Below are positions 46,803 to 58,394 of a DNA stretch of 64,000 bases, piece after piece. A model generated the notes under the pieces. It was not told the DNA's origin. It made no database searches and saw only the letters and a list, made by a program, of their open reading frames with translations. The translations under genes and the position numbers were made by a program. Origin of the DNA: Deinandra increscens subsp. villosa (Eukaryota > Streptophyta > Magnoliopsida > Asterales > Asteraceae); the NCBI GenBank assembly GCA_039602395.1, contig JBCNJP010000017.1:14038315-14102314 (forward strand), given 5' to 3'. Each line of letters opens with the position of its first letter. Within the stretch, counting starts at the first letter, position 1.

Positions 46803-48561
46803 CAGAGTTTGATTGAACCACTCTAATGGTTCACTTTTTTAGTTCCCAATGAACCTTTGTCTAGGACTAGGAGTAATATGAGGATTTAACACAACTTATC
46901 CATGTCATTTTCTGTTTAATTTATCTATTTCTCACACACAAAATAACTATATTAAAATATGTTATTTATGAAAGAAAAGGAAATACATGAAAATATCTGA
47001 GAAACAAATAGAACTATATGAAAATATATAGAAAACATATGGTTTGGTTTCGGTAATTCGGTTAATCAAACATTCATAATTAAGACTATAATCAAGGTTT
47101 GGTTATAAAGATACACTTAATCATAACACTAATTACCAATAAACATTTAGTCTAATATTATTGTGATGTGTAATTGTTGTTTCACCTTTGAAGGTCAAAA
47201 GTTCAAATCATTTGGTAAGCACCAGTATATTAGTGTTTTACTAGTTAAATAACTGCAATTATAAAAAAACATAACAGTTTAATTAAAAAAAAAAGTTATT
47301 CGCTTCAAATAATTTTAACTATCAATTTTTGGTCAATAACACTCCCAAAAAAAGGTTATTGGCTTCAAACAATCCCAACTAGTTAGAAAATAGTTAGGAT
47401 TATTTAAATCTAATAACCCAAAAATCATATATATATCGGTTTCTACTCAACTAGGAACAAAGAGGGGAGAATGGGCTCTGAAAACAAAAATCACACATTG
47501 GATTCTCTAGACTTCTCAGTTATCTCTGCTATTCCTTCTTTTACTGCATAATTCTTATTTTCTTTCTGACAGATCATTATTTCCTTGAAATGTATCATTA
47601 GTGTATATAAATTACGTACTGGTGAGAAAAAAAAACAGTATAGTTTATACAATAAAGATAAAATCATAGAATGGTGAAGCAAACACCCTCCCAGGGCATA
47701 CAGAATTGGTGAAGATAATGGAAGAATAAATAAGTGAAAATGAAACTGGGTTGAGCAAGATTAGATAACGGAAGGGGTGGTACTAGGAATTTTTTATGGT
47801 GTTGAATTTTTTTTTTTATCTTTGAATGTCTATCCTTTATTTTATATTTTTTTCAGGTCGGGTCGGATCAGATTAAATAAAGAACTGTATAAAATTCACT
47901 ACAAAAATAAATAATAAAAAAATATTATAAGAAAATGTATAATATCCAGTTGTTCTCTATGAGTTTTTATATTTTAAGAACGATAATTATATCTTGTAGC
48001 AGATAATCAATCAAATATAAAATGACAAATAATACAATTAACAACTTAATTAATAATGTAATGAACAAAATAGCAAATAACCACATAATATAGTAAAACT
48101 ATATAAAAAAAAAGTTTACAAAATATCCAGAAAAAATAAATTTAATACAACATTATAAAAAGAAATACTCTGTTTTCAAACAAATTAACATAACAAGCCT
48201 AAAAAGGTTATGCAAAAAGAACATTATGTTTTTACTATTTTATCATTTTACTTATTATAATAAATGAAAAACAAAAGAAAACAAAAATAAATTTAATATT
48301 TTATAAAAAACCAAACATTACATATATATACAGTATAAGAGTTTTTTAGTTTCTTAATAAAAATAGTTTTTCATAAGCATTACCCTATAATATAAGGTAA
48401 ACACACAAGGAATTAGTCTGGTTGAGAGCACATACATGAGAGTTTTTTTAGCTTTTTTAAATAAATAGAAGTTTTAATATGCATTAGCCAAAATTTAAGC
48501 ACACAAATATTTTGTTGAATAGCATATTTGTAGAGATTTTTATTTTTTTTAGTTGAAGGTC
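46803..48561. other. AT-rich intergenic stretch
   Basis: No gene found. AAAAAAAGTTATT[CG]GCTTCAAA occurs twice, at about 47285-47310 and 47350-47370, each followed by AATTTTAACT/AATCCCAACT. Otherwise featureless. Confidence 0.35.
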
Positions 48562-48628
48562 TTGAGTGTAAACATTAATCATGTTACGGAGAATAAAATT
48601 TATGTTAAAAAAGTTAATCACACATATG

Positions 48629-48720
48629 ATTCTTAGCTCAAGTGATTACGGTGAGGTACCCAAACACATTAAAATGATAATTATTTGGTTCAAGTCACAC
48701 CTGTGACAAAAAAAAAAAAA
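48629..48720 (+). mobile_element. tRNA-derived SINE-like repeat, copy 1
   Basis: ATTCTTAGCTCAAGTGATTA carries an A-box-like TAGCTCAAGTG, and GGTTCAAGTC (48687-48696) is a B-box, with about 50 bp between them. It ends in a run of 13 A. Box order and the A-tail indicate a short, tRNA-derived SINE or SINE head. Copies follow at 48807-48899 and 51837-51916. Confidence 0.6.
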
Positions 48721-48806
48721 TCAGGTTGGGACAAAGAATTTGAGTGTAAACATTAATCATGTTACGGAGAATAAAATTTATGTTAAAAAAGTTAATCACA
48801 CATATG

Positions 48807-48899
48807 ATTCTTAGCTCAAGTGATTACGGTGAGGTACCCAAACACATTAAAATGATAATTATTTGGTTCAAGTCACACCTGTGACCAAAAAAAAAAAAA
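48807..48899 (+). mobile_element. SINE-like repeat, copy 2
   Basis: Nearly identical to copy 1; differs at GTGACC before the A-run. It abuts the truncated end of the copia element. Confidence 0.6.
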
Positions 48900-48905
48900 T
48901 CAGGC

Positions 48906-51568
48906 TGGGCGGAAACGGGGGAGGGGGTATGGGCCGTAGCAGAGTGGGCCGAAGCAGGGAAGGAGTGGGCTGATGAGGTTGGTTGTTGGGCCGAGAGAGG
49001 AGATGAAGGGGGTGTATGTTGCGGGCTGGTAGGGTGAGCAGTGGTAGGGACAAAAGGCGGGTTGGATGTAAACACAGTGGGCACCGGGTCATCGAGAAAC
49101 TCATATGTGTGGGTGTGGGTATTCGTCGGTTCCGAGAACGGGAAGGAGTTCTCGTCGAACACGACATGGCGAGAGATGTGAACTCTACCGGACGAGGGGT
49201 CAAGACATCGATACCCACGGAAATTTGCGGGGTACCCTAAAAAAATGCACCGAACCGAGCGGGGGGCAAGTTTGTGATTTTGAGTGGCGGACAAGTTGGG
49301 ATAACACGCGCACCCGAACACACGTAAGTGATCGTAGGAGGGGTGGCGGTGATAAAGTTGAAAGGCGGGTGTTTGGAAGTTGAAACGTTTGGAAGGAAGT
49401 ATGTTATGAAGGTGAGTGGCGGTGTGAAGGGCTTCCACCCAATAGGTAGGCGGAACATGACCATGGATGAGTAAGGCTCGAACAATGTCATTGAGACGCC
49501 TTATCATTCTCTCAGCTTTACCGTTTTGTTGAGAGGTTTGGGGACAAGAGAAGCGAAAGATGAGGCCATGAGTGTCCGCAAAATTTTTAAATTCATTATT
49601 GTCGAATTCCCCCCCGAGATCACACTGAAAAGTCTTAATTTTCTTGTTAAATTGAGTGTGAATGAGTTGATGAAACTTAACAAAATTGGTGAATGTTTCA
49701 GATTTAAACTTCAACGGGTATACCCACACATATTGAGTTAAATTGTCTATTAAGACCATGTAATATTTGTAACCATTATTGCTAGTTACCGGAGATGTCC
49801 ATAAATCACAATGAACGATGTCAAACGGGGCATAAGTAATAGAACTTGATAAATCAAAAGACAATCGTTTACTGTTTGCAAGTTGACAAGACGAGCATAT
49901 CAAAGATGACTCGTGTTTATTACATGGAATAATGAAATTACGAGACAAAAAATTAAGGATAGTGCCGCCTGGGTGACCCAAGCGGTTATGCCATGGAGCC
50001 TGAGAGACGGATAAGTTGATGGAGGCAGGAGCTGTGAATGGATATAAGTCCCCCGTGCTATTGTGACGGGAAAGGAGGTTGCCACTCTGGAGGTCCTTCA
50101 AAGAAAAACCTTATGGGTCAAATTCAATAGAAACATTATTATCTTTGGTAAATTGACGCACGGATAAAATATTTTTAAGGACTTGTGGAGAATGGAGAAT
50201 GTTTTGAAGGAAAAAAGTTTTGTTGGGTGTTGAGTGAATGCCGTTACCGGATCCTAAAATTGGTAAACTTTGCCCATTCCCAACGAGAATAGGCGTTGTA
50301 GGTAATGATACGGGAGTTAAAATTTTACCTGGGTTTGCCGTGATGTGGTTGGATGCTCCGGAATCCAAAAACCAGGATTGATCTTGATAGTTGAACTGAG
50401 CAGTCTGCATAGCCGCGCCAATGTCATTCGGATTTAAAGCGGTAAGAACGGCCGGTGGTTGATGGGCTTGGTTACTTGGGCCGGCGCCATAAGGGGCTGG
50501 GTTGGTAAAATGTGGGGCCGAAGGGGTGTAATTTGGGTTGGGCCAGGGAATATGTGGGTTAGCAGCGGGGTAAGGGGCAGGGGGTAATGGATTGAAATTT
50601 GGTTGTGGGGAGTTGTAGTGTGGGATGGCGTTAGAGGATTGGGGTGGGTAGGGATTTTGGTTGTAGTTTTGACCAGGTGGATAATATGTTTGGCGACCGC
50701 GTCCGCGACCACGATTGAAATTCCGGTTGCCCGAAAAACGACCGCGTCCACGTCCACGTACAGCTTGGTTGGGGTCGTATTGGCGATAGTTGGGGTCGGG
50801 ATATCGAGGGGGGTCGTCGTTGGGGCGGTTCTGTTGAGGCGGAGGGCGGTTTTGAGGGGGTTGAGGATTAGTAGGATCCGGGCGACGGTTAACAACGAGG
50901 GCGGTAGGATTGGCGCGGGCTTGAAGACGGTGAGATTCTAACTGGACCATACCGCGAGCGGTGTCCCAACTGACCGTGTTCTGATTAATCATGGCTGCTA
51001 CCGTATCATATTCCGCGGGTAACCCGCGGATCATCTGCAAAACCAAACGCTCGTCCGAAACGGGACGTTCGACGTCGCTCAATTGTTCAGCGGTGTCTTT
51101 GAGTTTCTGAAAGTAATCTTCTAAAGAATTGCAAGCAGACAAGGTAAGCATGGTGAACTCGTGCTCGAGTTGAAGAGCACGAGAACCTTTATTGTTTAAA
51201 AACATAGTATTGAGTTTTACCCATGCGTCTCGTGCAGTAGTGTCGCTGTCAACCATGCGAACCAGGTATTCCGTGGAGATAGTGGAGTAAATCCACTGAA
51301 GCACCAAGGCGTCGATCTCCTTCCATTGGGTAAACTGTGGGCTGTCTTTTTCCGGAGCGGGTGTACCATCGATGTGGTTGAGCACTTGATGAGCCACCGC
51401 TTGAATTTTGAACAATTTCACCCAAGTAGAGTAGGTGATAGTCCTGCCATCGAGAGTCTTGATACGGGACTGAATATTGCTAACAAGATACGCCGGGTGG
51501 ACAGAAGCACGATGATCAACAGGGCCAGACGATTCAGGCTTATGTGTTTTGGGATCGATATCTCCCAT
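48906..51568 (-). pseudogene. Copia gag-protease-integrase ORF, one stop, truncated
   Basis: The ATG at 51568 opens a 485-residue frame. It holds gag (DYFQKLKDTAEQLSDVERPV, typical of copia gag), a Pro/Gln/Asn-rich linker with GRGRGR tracts instead of an obvious zinc knuckle, and an aspartic protease motif LDSGASNHIT. A single in-frame TAA (50111-50113) interrupts it. The frame then continues with the GAG-pre-integrase part WHNRLGH...CSSC and an integrase core showing HCDLW, FQCDLGGEF and NGKAER (the D, D, E residues). After VFGCACYPNL and a Pro/Ser/Thr/His-rich linker it is cut off at about 48906. It cannot support transposition by itself. Confidence 0.88.
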
Positions 51569-51699
51569 TGTGATCGAAACCGAAGATCGAACAGGAGGGA
51601 GAGGGCGAAGACCGAAGTCGTCGAGGGGAGCCTAGGGCCGGCTGGAAAAAAAAATCGAATAGGGTTTAGGGGATTTCCAGGATTATGCTCTGATTACCA

Positions 51700-51836
51700 T
51701 ATTAGAGTTTATGGTAAATAACTTGATTGATTTGAATTGATTCACAAGCCCCCTATATATACAAGTATAAGTTACAAACTATACCCCTCGACAATATAAT
51801 AAGCTACATAAATACACTATCTAATAATTCTTAGCT
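51700..51836 (-). repeat. Copia 5' LTR, 137 bp
   Basis: Reads TATTAGATAGTGTATT to AACTCTAATA on the minus strand, with matching inverted ends TATTAGA/TCTAATA. It is followed at once by the primer-binding site. TATA-type TATATATAGGG lies inside. Confidence 0.75.
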
Positions 51837-51938
51837 CAAGTGATTACGGTGAGGTACCCAAACACATTAAAATGATAATTATTTGGTTCAAGTCACACCT
51901 GTGACAAAAAAAAAAATCAGGTTGGGACAAAGAATTTT
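51837..51938 (+). mobile_element. SINE-like repeat, copy 3
   Basis: Same as copy 1 from ATTCTTAGCTC through the A-run, plus TCAGGTTGGGACAAAGAATT. It lacks the part left of ATTCT, as expected if the copia LTR inserted there. Confidence 0.65.
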
Positions 51939-52913
51939 CTCACCTACATTGAGTTGGACGGTGCTATTGGCCTGTTAGTAATCTAAATTTACCGTTCAAA
52001 AAATATTAATTAACCACATCTATGTAATAAAACACGTACCGGTTGTTTTGTTTTTGGGCCAACAGTCCCATGCTGTTCTTTGTCACTGTATTGTTCTTTG
52101 TTTGGGGGCGTCTTTGGCTTTGCTAAATAAAAAAAAACTAAAACACGTGTGTTGACTGTCTTCCTCTTCATTTTTCATTACTCCCATTCTCACCAACTTC
52201 AAACTAGCATGACATCATTCCACACGTAACCACAACTCCCATGTAAACCCTTATGCAAATCATCAAACCTCTTCAAGAATCAAGAATCCTTTTTTATATA
52301 TATTCTTCAACCAATAACATTCAAGATTCAATCTTCTAGTTTTTTCCCCTTGAACATTAACACATCACAACTTATACTTTAAGGGTTCAAAACCTATAAT
52401 CTTTTAATCAAAACTTCAATCATTGTATCATATCCTCTTGGGAATAAATTGTTTCAAGTTCAATAGTTTACATGAGATTATAGAAGTATATTTCCAAAAT
52501 TAAATAAATAAAAAAAACAAGAAAAGAGGCAATCTTTTTATAAAATTAGCAAGAACAAGAAAACAATGTCATCCAAAACAAAGGGTGATAAACCCTATTG
52601 CAAAGTTTCCAAACATACAAGCACAAAACATCAAACTTGGCCACAAATATGGCTCTTTTAACCCTAAGAACAAACACCCATTTGCCCTTTTGGTTTAAAA
52701 GATTTAGGGGGTTTTAAAAACACCAATAAAACATAAATACCACACTTCAAACAACCCATAACAAAAGGATTATCTCATTAAACCCAAAACCTAATCAAGA
52801 ATCCTACACTATACTACTATATTTGTACATTATTCTAAAACAAACTCTAATCAAAATCTAAGCTAATGAAACTTGAAGTACTAGAAAAAAAAATCCCTAA
52901 AAATATGCCAAAC
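51939..52913 (-). other. SMR gene 3' flank and intergenic
   Basis: AT- and CA-rich sequence downstream of the SMR stop codon. The nearest few hundred bases to 52914 are presumably 3' UTR. No further gene. Confidence 0.4.
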
Positions 52914-53210
52914 TTAATTTGGTTTTGAGAGGATTTCAAACAAGGAATCCAAATCCGGTGAGGTAAAAAACTCCATGTTCGCCTTGTTGTGACACGTGGA
53001 CACCGGCCGGCGTTTCCTCGGCGGCGGCGGACACGGCAAAGCTTCCGGTATTCTCGAATCTTTTGACGTCGGAGTAGTGTTGCCGGAGTTTGAGGTGTTG
53101 TCATCATCTTCCTTCGTCTTTCTTGTAGATAAAGACTTCAATGGAGCTCTCATGGTGATTCCTGCAATCACCCATTTCTTATTCCCTTCTAAAGATTCCC
53201 CAAAACCCAT
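52914..53210 (-). CDS. SMR6: SIAMESE-RELATED CDK inhibitor, SMR6-like, 98 aa
   Basis: A complete single-exon gene of 98 residues with stop TAA. Plant SIM/SMR proteins bind CDK-cyclin complexes in the nucleus and restrain division, often promoting endoreduplication. Hallmarks are KKWVIAGI (11-18) followed by RAPLK, TPTSKDSRIP (46-55), CPPPPRKRRPV (60-70) and the C-terminal EFFTSPDLDSLFEI (80-93), the cyclin-binding-like motif. KKWVIAGI and RAPLK point to the SMR6-type subgroup; exact orthology is inferred. The frame is intact and the length is normal for the family. An upstream TATA-like box and a CT-rich leader fit a normally expressed gene. Confidence 0.9.
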   Translation of the reverse strand: MGFGESLEGNKKWVIAGITMRAPLKSLSTRKTKEDDDNTSNSGNTTPTSKDSRIPEALPCPPPPRKRRPVSTCHNKANMEFFTSPDLDSLFEILSKPN

Positions 53211-53359
53211 ATCAAAAACCTGAAAAAGATCGCTTTTTGAACGGGAACGAGATCAAAAATCCAACTTTAGGTGAGGAAATGGAATCTTGGAATATATGCT
53301 TCAGGAACAAGAAGAGGGGTAGCTAGCTAGCTTTGAAATGGAGGCGGTAAATTAAAGAT

Positions 53360-53430
53360 AATTAGAGAGATAGAGAGAGAGAGAGAGAGGGAGAAATTGG
53401 GATTGTGATTTATTTATATATAAAATGAAA
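53360..53430 (-). promoter_or_regulatory. SMR gene TATA box and CT-rich leader
   Basis: On the minus strand TTATATATAAATAAATC (about 53425-53408) is followed 20-40 bases later by a CT microsatellite (53366-53391), about 150-220 bp upstream of the SMR start codon. This fits a core promoter with a pyrimidine-rich 5' UTR. Confidence 0.6.
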
Positions 53431-55559
53431 TGAAACCTAGATAGGTAGATACTGTTTGCTTAGGATGCTTTTTTGCCCGTAAATGACGGGCAGCCTACCA
53501 AGAAAAACTTGGCGCCAATAATTGGCAACGGCTCTCTTTCCCGCGTTGCTGGGGTTTTGGGTTTCCAATGTTGTTGTTTGTGCTTGTTGGGATTGGTTTT
53601 TTAAGGACGGTAGTGAGGTGAGGTGAGGTGACCCATGGTGGGTGGCTGGCTGGCTGGCTAGCTTTCTTGATTGAGTCAGGGGTGTGGTGCGACTGGGCCC
53701 GGTGGTCAGAGCCGTCAGTTAAGTTAACCACTTTTACAACTCCTGTTACTTTAGATAGATTCTTGGGCTGGGTCCATTGAACATTGAACTTGGCCCACAT
53801 TTGTACAGCATTAGTGGGTCAACTGGGCCCAGTGACTAGTGGTAGTTGAGACTTCGGAGTCGTTGGTTATATTGGGGTTAAAACTGGATTGGAACCGGAA
53901 TCGAAATTGGTTTATAAACCGGAGCAGAACTGATATAAGACGAACCGGTTTGAGTAAAACCCGAGGCAATTTGGGTTGAAACTTTGAGTTTAGCTAATTT
54001 GAGTATTTTAAAATGGTAAGCGGTTATTTACGGGCTTTTTTTTTATAAGTAACGTACAAGGCTCAAGTAACCACGCAGGAAAGACGAGCAACAAGTTACG
54101 CTGCCAGCCATTTGAGTTATAACTGGTTATAGCCATTTGGGTTATAACTGGTTATAGCCATTTGGGTTATAACTTAGACTGCTATTTTATCTTTATGAAA
54201 CGGCTATGTGATCATTTTATAGCCATTTTTTTACTATTGTTATATATGTTAATATAAATACAAATTTTATTTCAAACATTGAGTCATAAAACTCACAAAC
54301 TGCCCGTGGTCAAGTGAGAAACCCAAACCAATGGCTCATAGGATAATCCATTTGAGTACAGATTCACTTGAAGATTAAAAGTCGCATGATGGTTGTTGAT
54401 TGGATTGAATACATGGGTCAACGTTATATTTTTATATCTTAACAGTATTTGGATTTTTAATCCAAGTCCCTAAACCGTCCATACTAGATTTTATATTCGA
54501 GATTTGAATCACCCATAAACACCATAAGAAAGAAACACACACTTGAGAAAATCCCAATCCCATATTAAGTAGGTTTAAACTTGAGACCCACCACTTGGTT
54601 CAACGTTATCTAAAATTCTAGTTTGAATTTTAATTTCTTTTTTATTTATCTGGTATTTAAGTGTGTGTGGATAAACATTATCTTTAATTAGAAATTCTTT
54701 AAATACGTTTAGGGACTTGGATTAAAATTGGTTAATGAATTTTGTAAGTTTGACTAAATTTTCTTGTATAGAGCCTAGAGTTTCTAAAGTTTCCGTTTTA
54801 TATGAGACTTTGGAAGTTTGAAATACGAAGTGTTTTTATCCATTTTAATTGATTCTATTCCTGCATTATTTGGTATCAAAAAGATAATGATAGTTAATCA
54901 AAATCTTAAGCGAACCAAAGGTTCAACAACAAACTTTATTCAAGGAAAAGTAAGAAAAAAATGGAGGATAAGCGACATCTTCGTTGTGCATTGCGGCCAA
55001 TGAAAATGATAAAATATTAGTAAGAACCTTTACAAAAAAGAACAGAATTATGTTCACACTTGTTAATAATCTGATTTTTTTAGTGTATAAGATATAATAT
55101 AAAAGAACAGAATTATGCGGTCAATGAAAATGATAAAATATTAGTAAGAACCTTTACAAAAAAAAAAATTAAAGTTATTTGGCTAAAGTGACAAAACCTA
55201 AAAGTAAATTGTTCAAGATCAATAGCAACATTTATATAAAAAACAAAGTTGTATGGTCATAACAAAAAAATACCTAAAATATAAGATTCTAGGTCATTCA
55301 ATTTTAAATAATATAAAAACAAAGTTGTATGGCCATATAGTATTTCGAGTTGTTAAATAGTTCATTTCAACCCGACATAATTCCACATAATGTTATACAA
55401 ATATCCTTTCGGAAGGTGTTCGATTCTTTTTCTTGGTCTTGATCATGATTTGGAAGCAACGCATGATCTTTACCTATCATAAACACCACAATCAGTTAGT
55501 GTTTATGCTTCACAAGCTTTGCAATCAAATATAAATCAACATTCATTAATAGCAAAGGA
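53431..55559. other. Intergenic with short repeats
   Basis: 53600-53660 has GGTGA and GGCT microrepeats. A passage of about 45 bp with AATGAAAATGATAAAATATT recurs at about 54999 and 55125, and ACAAAGTTGTATGG recurs at 55243 and 55320. No credible coding frame. Confidence 0.4.
54106..54175. repeat. 25-bp tandem repeat, nearly 3 copies
   Basis: AGCCATTTGGGTTATAACTG plus GTTAT repeats at 54106, 54131 and 54156; the third copy is partial. Confidence 0.85.
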
Positions 55560-56039
55560 ATGAAAACATTTCAGTTGGGTTCATCGCGTGTCATGACGAC
55601 CAGCTTACCAGGGCTCGCGTGTCGCGACCCTAGTGAGCAGAACCATCTCGTAGAGTGAGGAGGGTAACATGACAGAAAGTTTCTTAAATTTCTGGTACTT
55701 AACCAAAAATCCTACATTTTCATATTTTGTATCAACTCATTCCTAGCCATCACATAATGCCTTGGGTTGAGTCTAATATCAATAAAACTCAATTTTCCCC
55801 TTCTATTGTTTAAGTGATTATATTTAGGTTATTTTAGGTTATACAACATTAGTCGCTCCTGATTTATATTTAGGTTATTCTAGGTTATTTAAAACCCAAA
55901 CTCCATATATACATACATATTCACCCTCTAACTTCATGTAACCATCCAATTATTCAATTAGTTGATGCAATATATGAATTCAATAACACATTTAACACAA
56001 AACTAACAGAACTAAACATTTAGAATTCCGGATGTTACA
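55560..56039 (-). mobile_element. LTR fragment, gypsy-like (minus strand)
   Basis: On the minus strand it starts TGTAACATCCGGAATTC at 56039, like the LTR starts at 17956 and 35084, and contains GGGTCGCGACACGCGAGCCC (55630-55611), the same style of CG-rich hairpin. The other end was not found, so it is treated as a fragment. Confidence 0.5.
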
Positions 56040-56054
56040 TAAAAAGTTAAAGAT

Positions 56055-56110
56055 TTATTTTAACTAGTTGGTGACCCGCCGCGCGTTGCGGCAGCTTCAC
56101 CATTTTTTTA
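56055..56110 (-). mobile_element. Helitron 3' terminus (minus strand)
   Basis: Minus-strand hairpin GCCGCAACGCGCGGC then GGGTCACCAA and CTAG (56067-56064) before host T. The 5' end, somewhere to the right, was not identified. Confidence 0.5.
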
Positions 56111-58394
56111 TCAAGTAACAACTTCAAACACACAATTGTATAAAATAAAAGAACGTGTGCAATAAAAATGTGTTTTGTGTAGCATCAAGAGTAAAATCTA
56201 TAAAATAGAGACCAACCTCAATAAGAGATTCATTTAATGGTAAACATGTATAAAGACAGAATGATCTAATTAGCGCCACACAATACCATATGATATATGC
56301 TACAAACGTTTATGGACTCGCATAAACGATTCCAAGTAAATCAAGAACACGGATTATCATCCACAACTTACGAAGCTACTCTTTAGACTTAAAGCTGCAT
56401 TTATGTAGGTTTTAAACATTTGATACATTGTCTAGCCTTTTCTTCAAACATGAACTCATTAAATAAAAAAAGTTATTTCTAGAATTTTAAGTTGGATTGA
56501 CGGGTAGTCCATCTCTTGAAACTAAAAACACAACCTTGAATATGACCTTAGGTTAGGTTAAATTTAATACCCGTCACGTAGTTTAATATTATTACATAAA
56601 ATTTTGTAGTTTTCTTTTATATAAATTAAACATGAAAAACTCAAACAAAGAAAATAAATAGGTTGTGTAACAAAAAGAAAGCACATGCAGATGAAAAGCA
56701 AATTGTCTGATCATTTATATTTATTCTTGTTAAATTCAAGAGGGCTTAATTAAATTAGTTGCAGCCCATGTAAAAAAATATCGAACCTAAAGGAAATAAA
56801 AGACAGGAAATCATGCACTTGAATGGCTGAAAAAGAAACACGGTAAAGTTCAGTTGAAACTCTAGAGGGTAACTGTTGTGGGGAATTTCTAGAACAAACT
56901 GGCAATGCAAGCCTCATAACACAAAACGCTACAGAAAATATAGACTACTTTCAAATGCCAAGAGGTAACTTTAACTGTCATGAAAATACAGATTACTTTC
57001 AAATGAACATGCAAATAATTATTTCTTACCGGATGGCAAATCTCATATATTTTCAAATGAACATGCAAATAATTATTTCTTACCGGATGACAAATCTCAT
57101 ATAAATGGCGACAATATCAAATGATCAGCGTAAGTAGCTAAAAAAACTTGATTTGCACTCTTTTTTGGTCAATTATATAACGGTTGAGCAAAATCATCAG
57201 GCATACGTGGAAGAAAGAATATAGAAAAGCAAACCTGCAAAAGTGAGCTTTTTTGGGGGGAACAAACTGCAACAATCTCAACCCGCAATTAGGTAATTAT
57301 ATTTAAAAAGTCTTCTATCACTTTGTTGTTTCATGCTTGTTGACCCATTTCGCCATCAAACCTAAAATAAAAAGAAAAATAAGCACTAAGCGCAGCAAAA
57401 TAAGTACTAAGATCAGTTTACATTTTGCTTTTCACAAAATGTTTGTTGAGACTGATGGACATAAATCCATATTATTTTGCATCCCAATTGCAAAAGAAAC
57501 CCATTCTTCACGGTTGCCAACCTTTCGTCTGCAGCTTCCCAAATCTTTCAGCAACCTGACTTATATGTAATAATCAAAATAAAAATCTATGGAGGTGACA
57601 GTTTCAACCTGCTTTATGGGTAAATAGGTTGCTCCTATCCAACAGGTCAAAGGTGCGAATTTTATAAATAATCAACTATCATTTTACAAAAGTTGTGGTT
57701 TAATCATATTTAAGACATCATTTGGTTATAAAAGTAAACAAATGCAGAAAGGACCAAGATTTGGAGTTTTGACCGTCCCAATATGACAAATGCTACAAAA
57801 GTACTTGTTTATTATGAAGCAATAAACTGTTACATGTACAGTTTAAGGGGTCGTAAGTAGCACAAAAAATATGAAATATCATCATGAACCAAAAGCTTCA
57901 TCGCAATTCTTACCCAACCCGCATGGTGGGTTAATCGGCCGAGGTAAATCGATATGCTCTAATTGATTACAAATTAGAGCATTCAACAAAGGCAAAGCTG
58001 CTGGATATTAAGAGCCAAAATCATTTTTTTTCTTAATATTAACTTATAGGAACCAAAATCTAGACGAAGTTGTTATATTCTTTAATAAGTTACATTTTAT
58101 TTGAACCCTCAAAGTAAAAATAGTTTAAAGCTCATGGTGGCCCTGGTGGTAAAAAAGGATCAAAGCTTGTCAAATGTAAACAGTAAGCCTATAAATTGAA
58201 TTTATAACAGTAAGGGTTATGAATCTTTCTTTCAATTACTTAATCTTGTTTAAATCTTTTTTTATATGATAGACCAAAATATGGACCAAAATATAGAAAA
58301 ATATGTAGCCACTCCCGACAAATACCATCAAATATCAACAACTTTAAGAGATAAATTAACGCATAAAGTTTTAACAAACGGAAAAGAAATTACC
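56111..58394. other. AT-rich intergenic with small tandem repeats
   Basis: A 57-bp unit (TTTCAAATGAACATGCAAAT...TTACCGGATG) is doubled at about 56996-57105. Short frames at 57337-57570 are not recognisable. If the Helitron 3' end at 56064 is real, part of this stretch is its body. Confidence 0.4.

Larger units (their letters stand above)
48562..48910. repeat. 178-bp tandem duplication containing SINE-like repeat
   Basis: The unit TTGAGTGTAAACATTAATCA starts at 48562 and again at 48740. Each unit ends with the SINE-like sequence, its A-run and TCAGG. The second copy runs directly into copia polyprotein sequence at about 48901-48911. Confidence 0.85.
48906..51836 (-). mobile_element. Truncated Ty1/copia element
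   Basis: On the minus strand it consists of a 137-bp 5' LTR (51836-51700), primer-binding site TGGTAATCAGAGC (51699-51687), gag, protease and integrase, then stops before reverse transcriptase and RNase H. No second LTR is present. The LTR ends abut ATTCT of the third SINE-like copy, the likely insertion site. Confidence 0.85.

Noticed and set aside
48629..48720. SINE-like repeat considered as a tRNA gene
   Set aside because: A- and B-boxes are present but no cloverleaf acceptor or anticodon stem can be formed.
57337..57570. 77-codon open frame
   Set aside because: Lys/Ser-rich translation of AT-rich DNA without recognisable motif or splice context.
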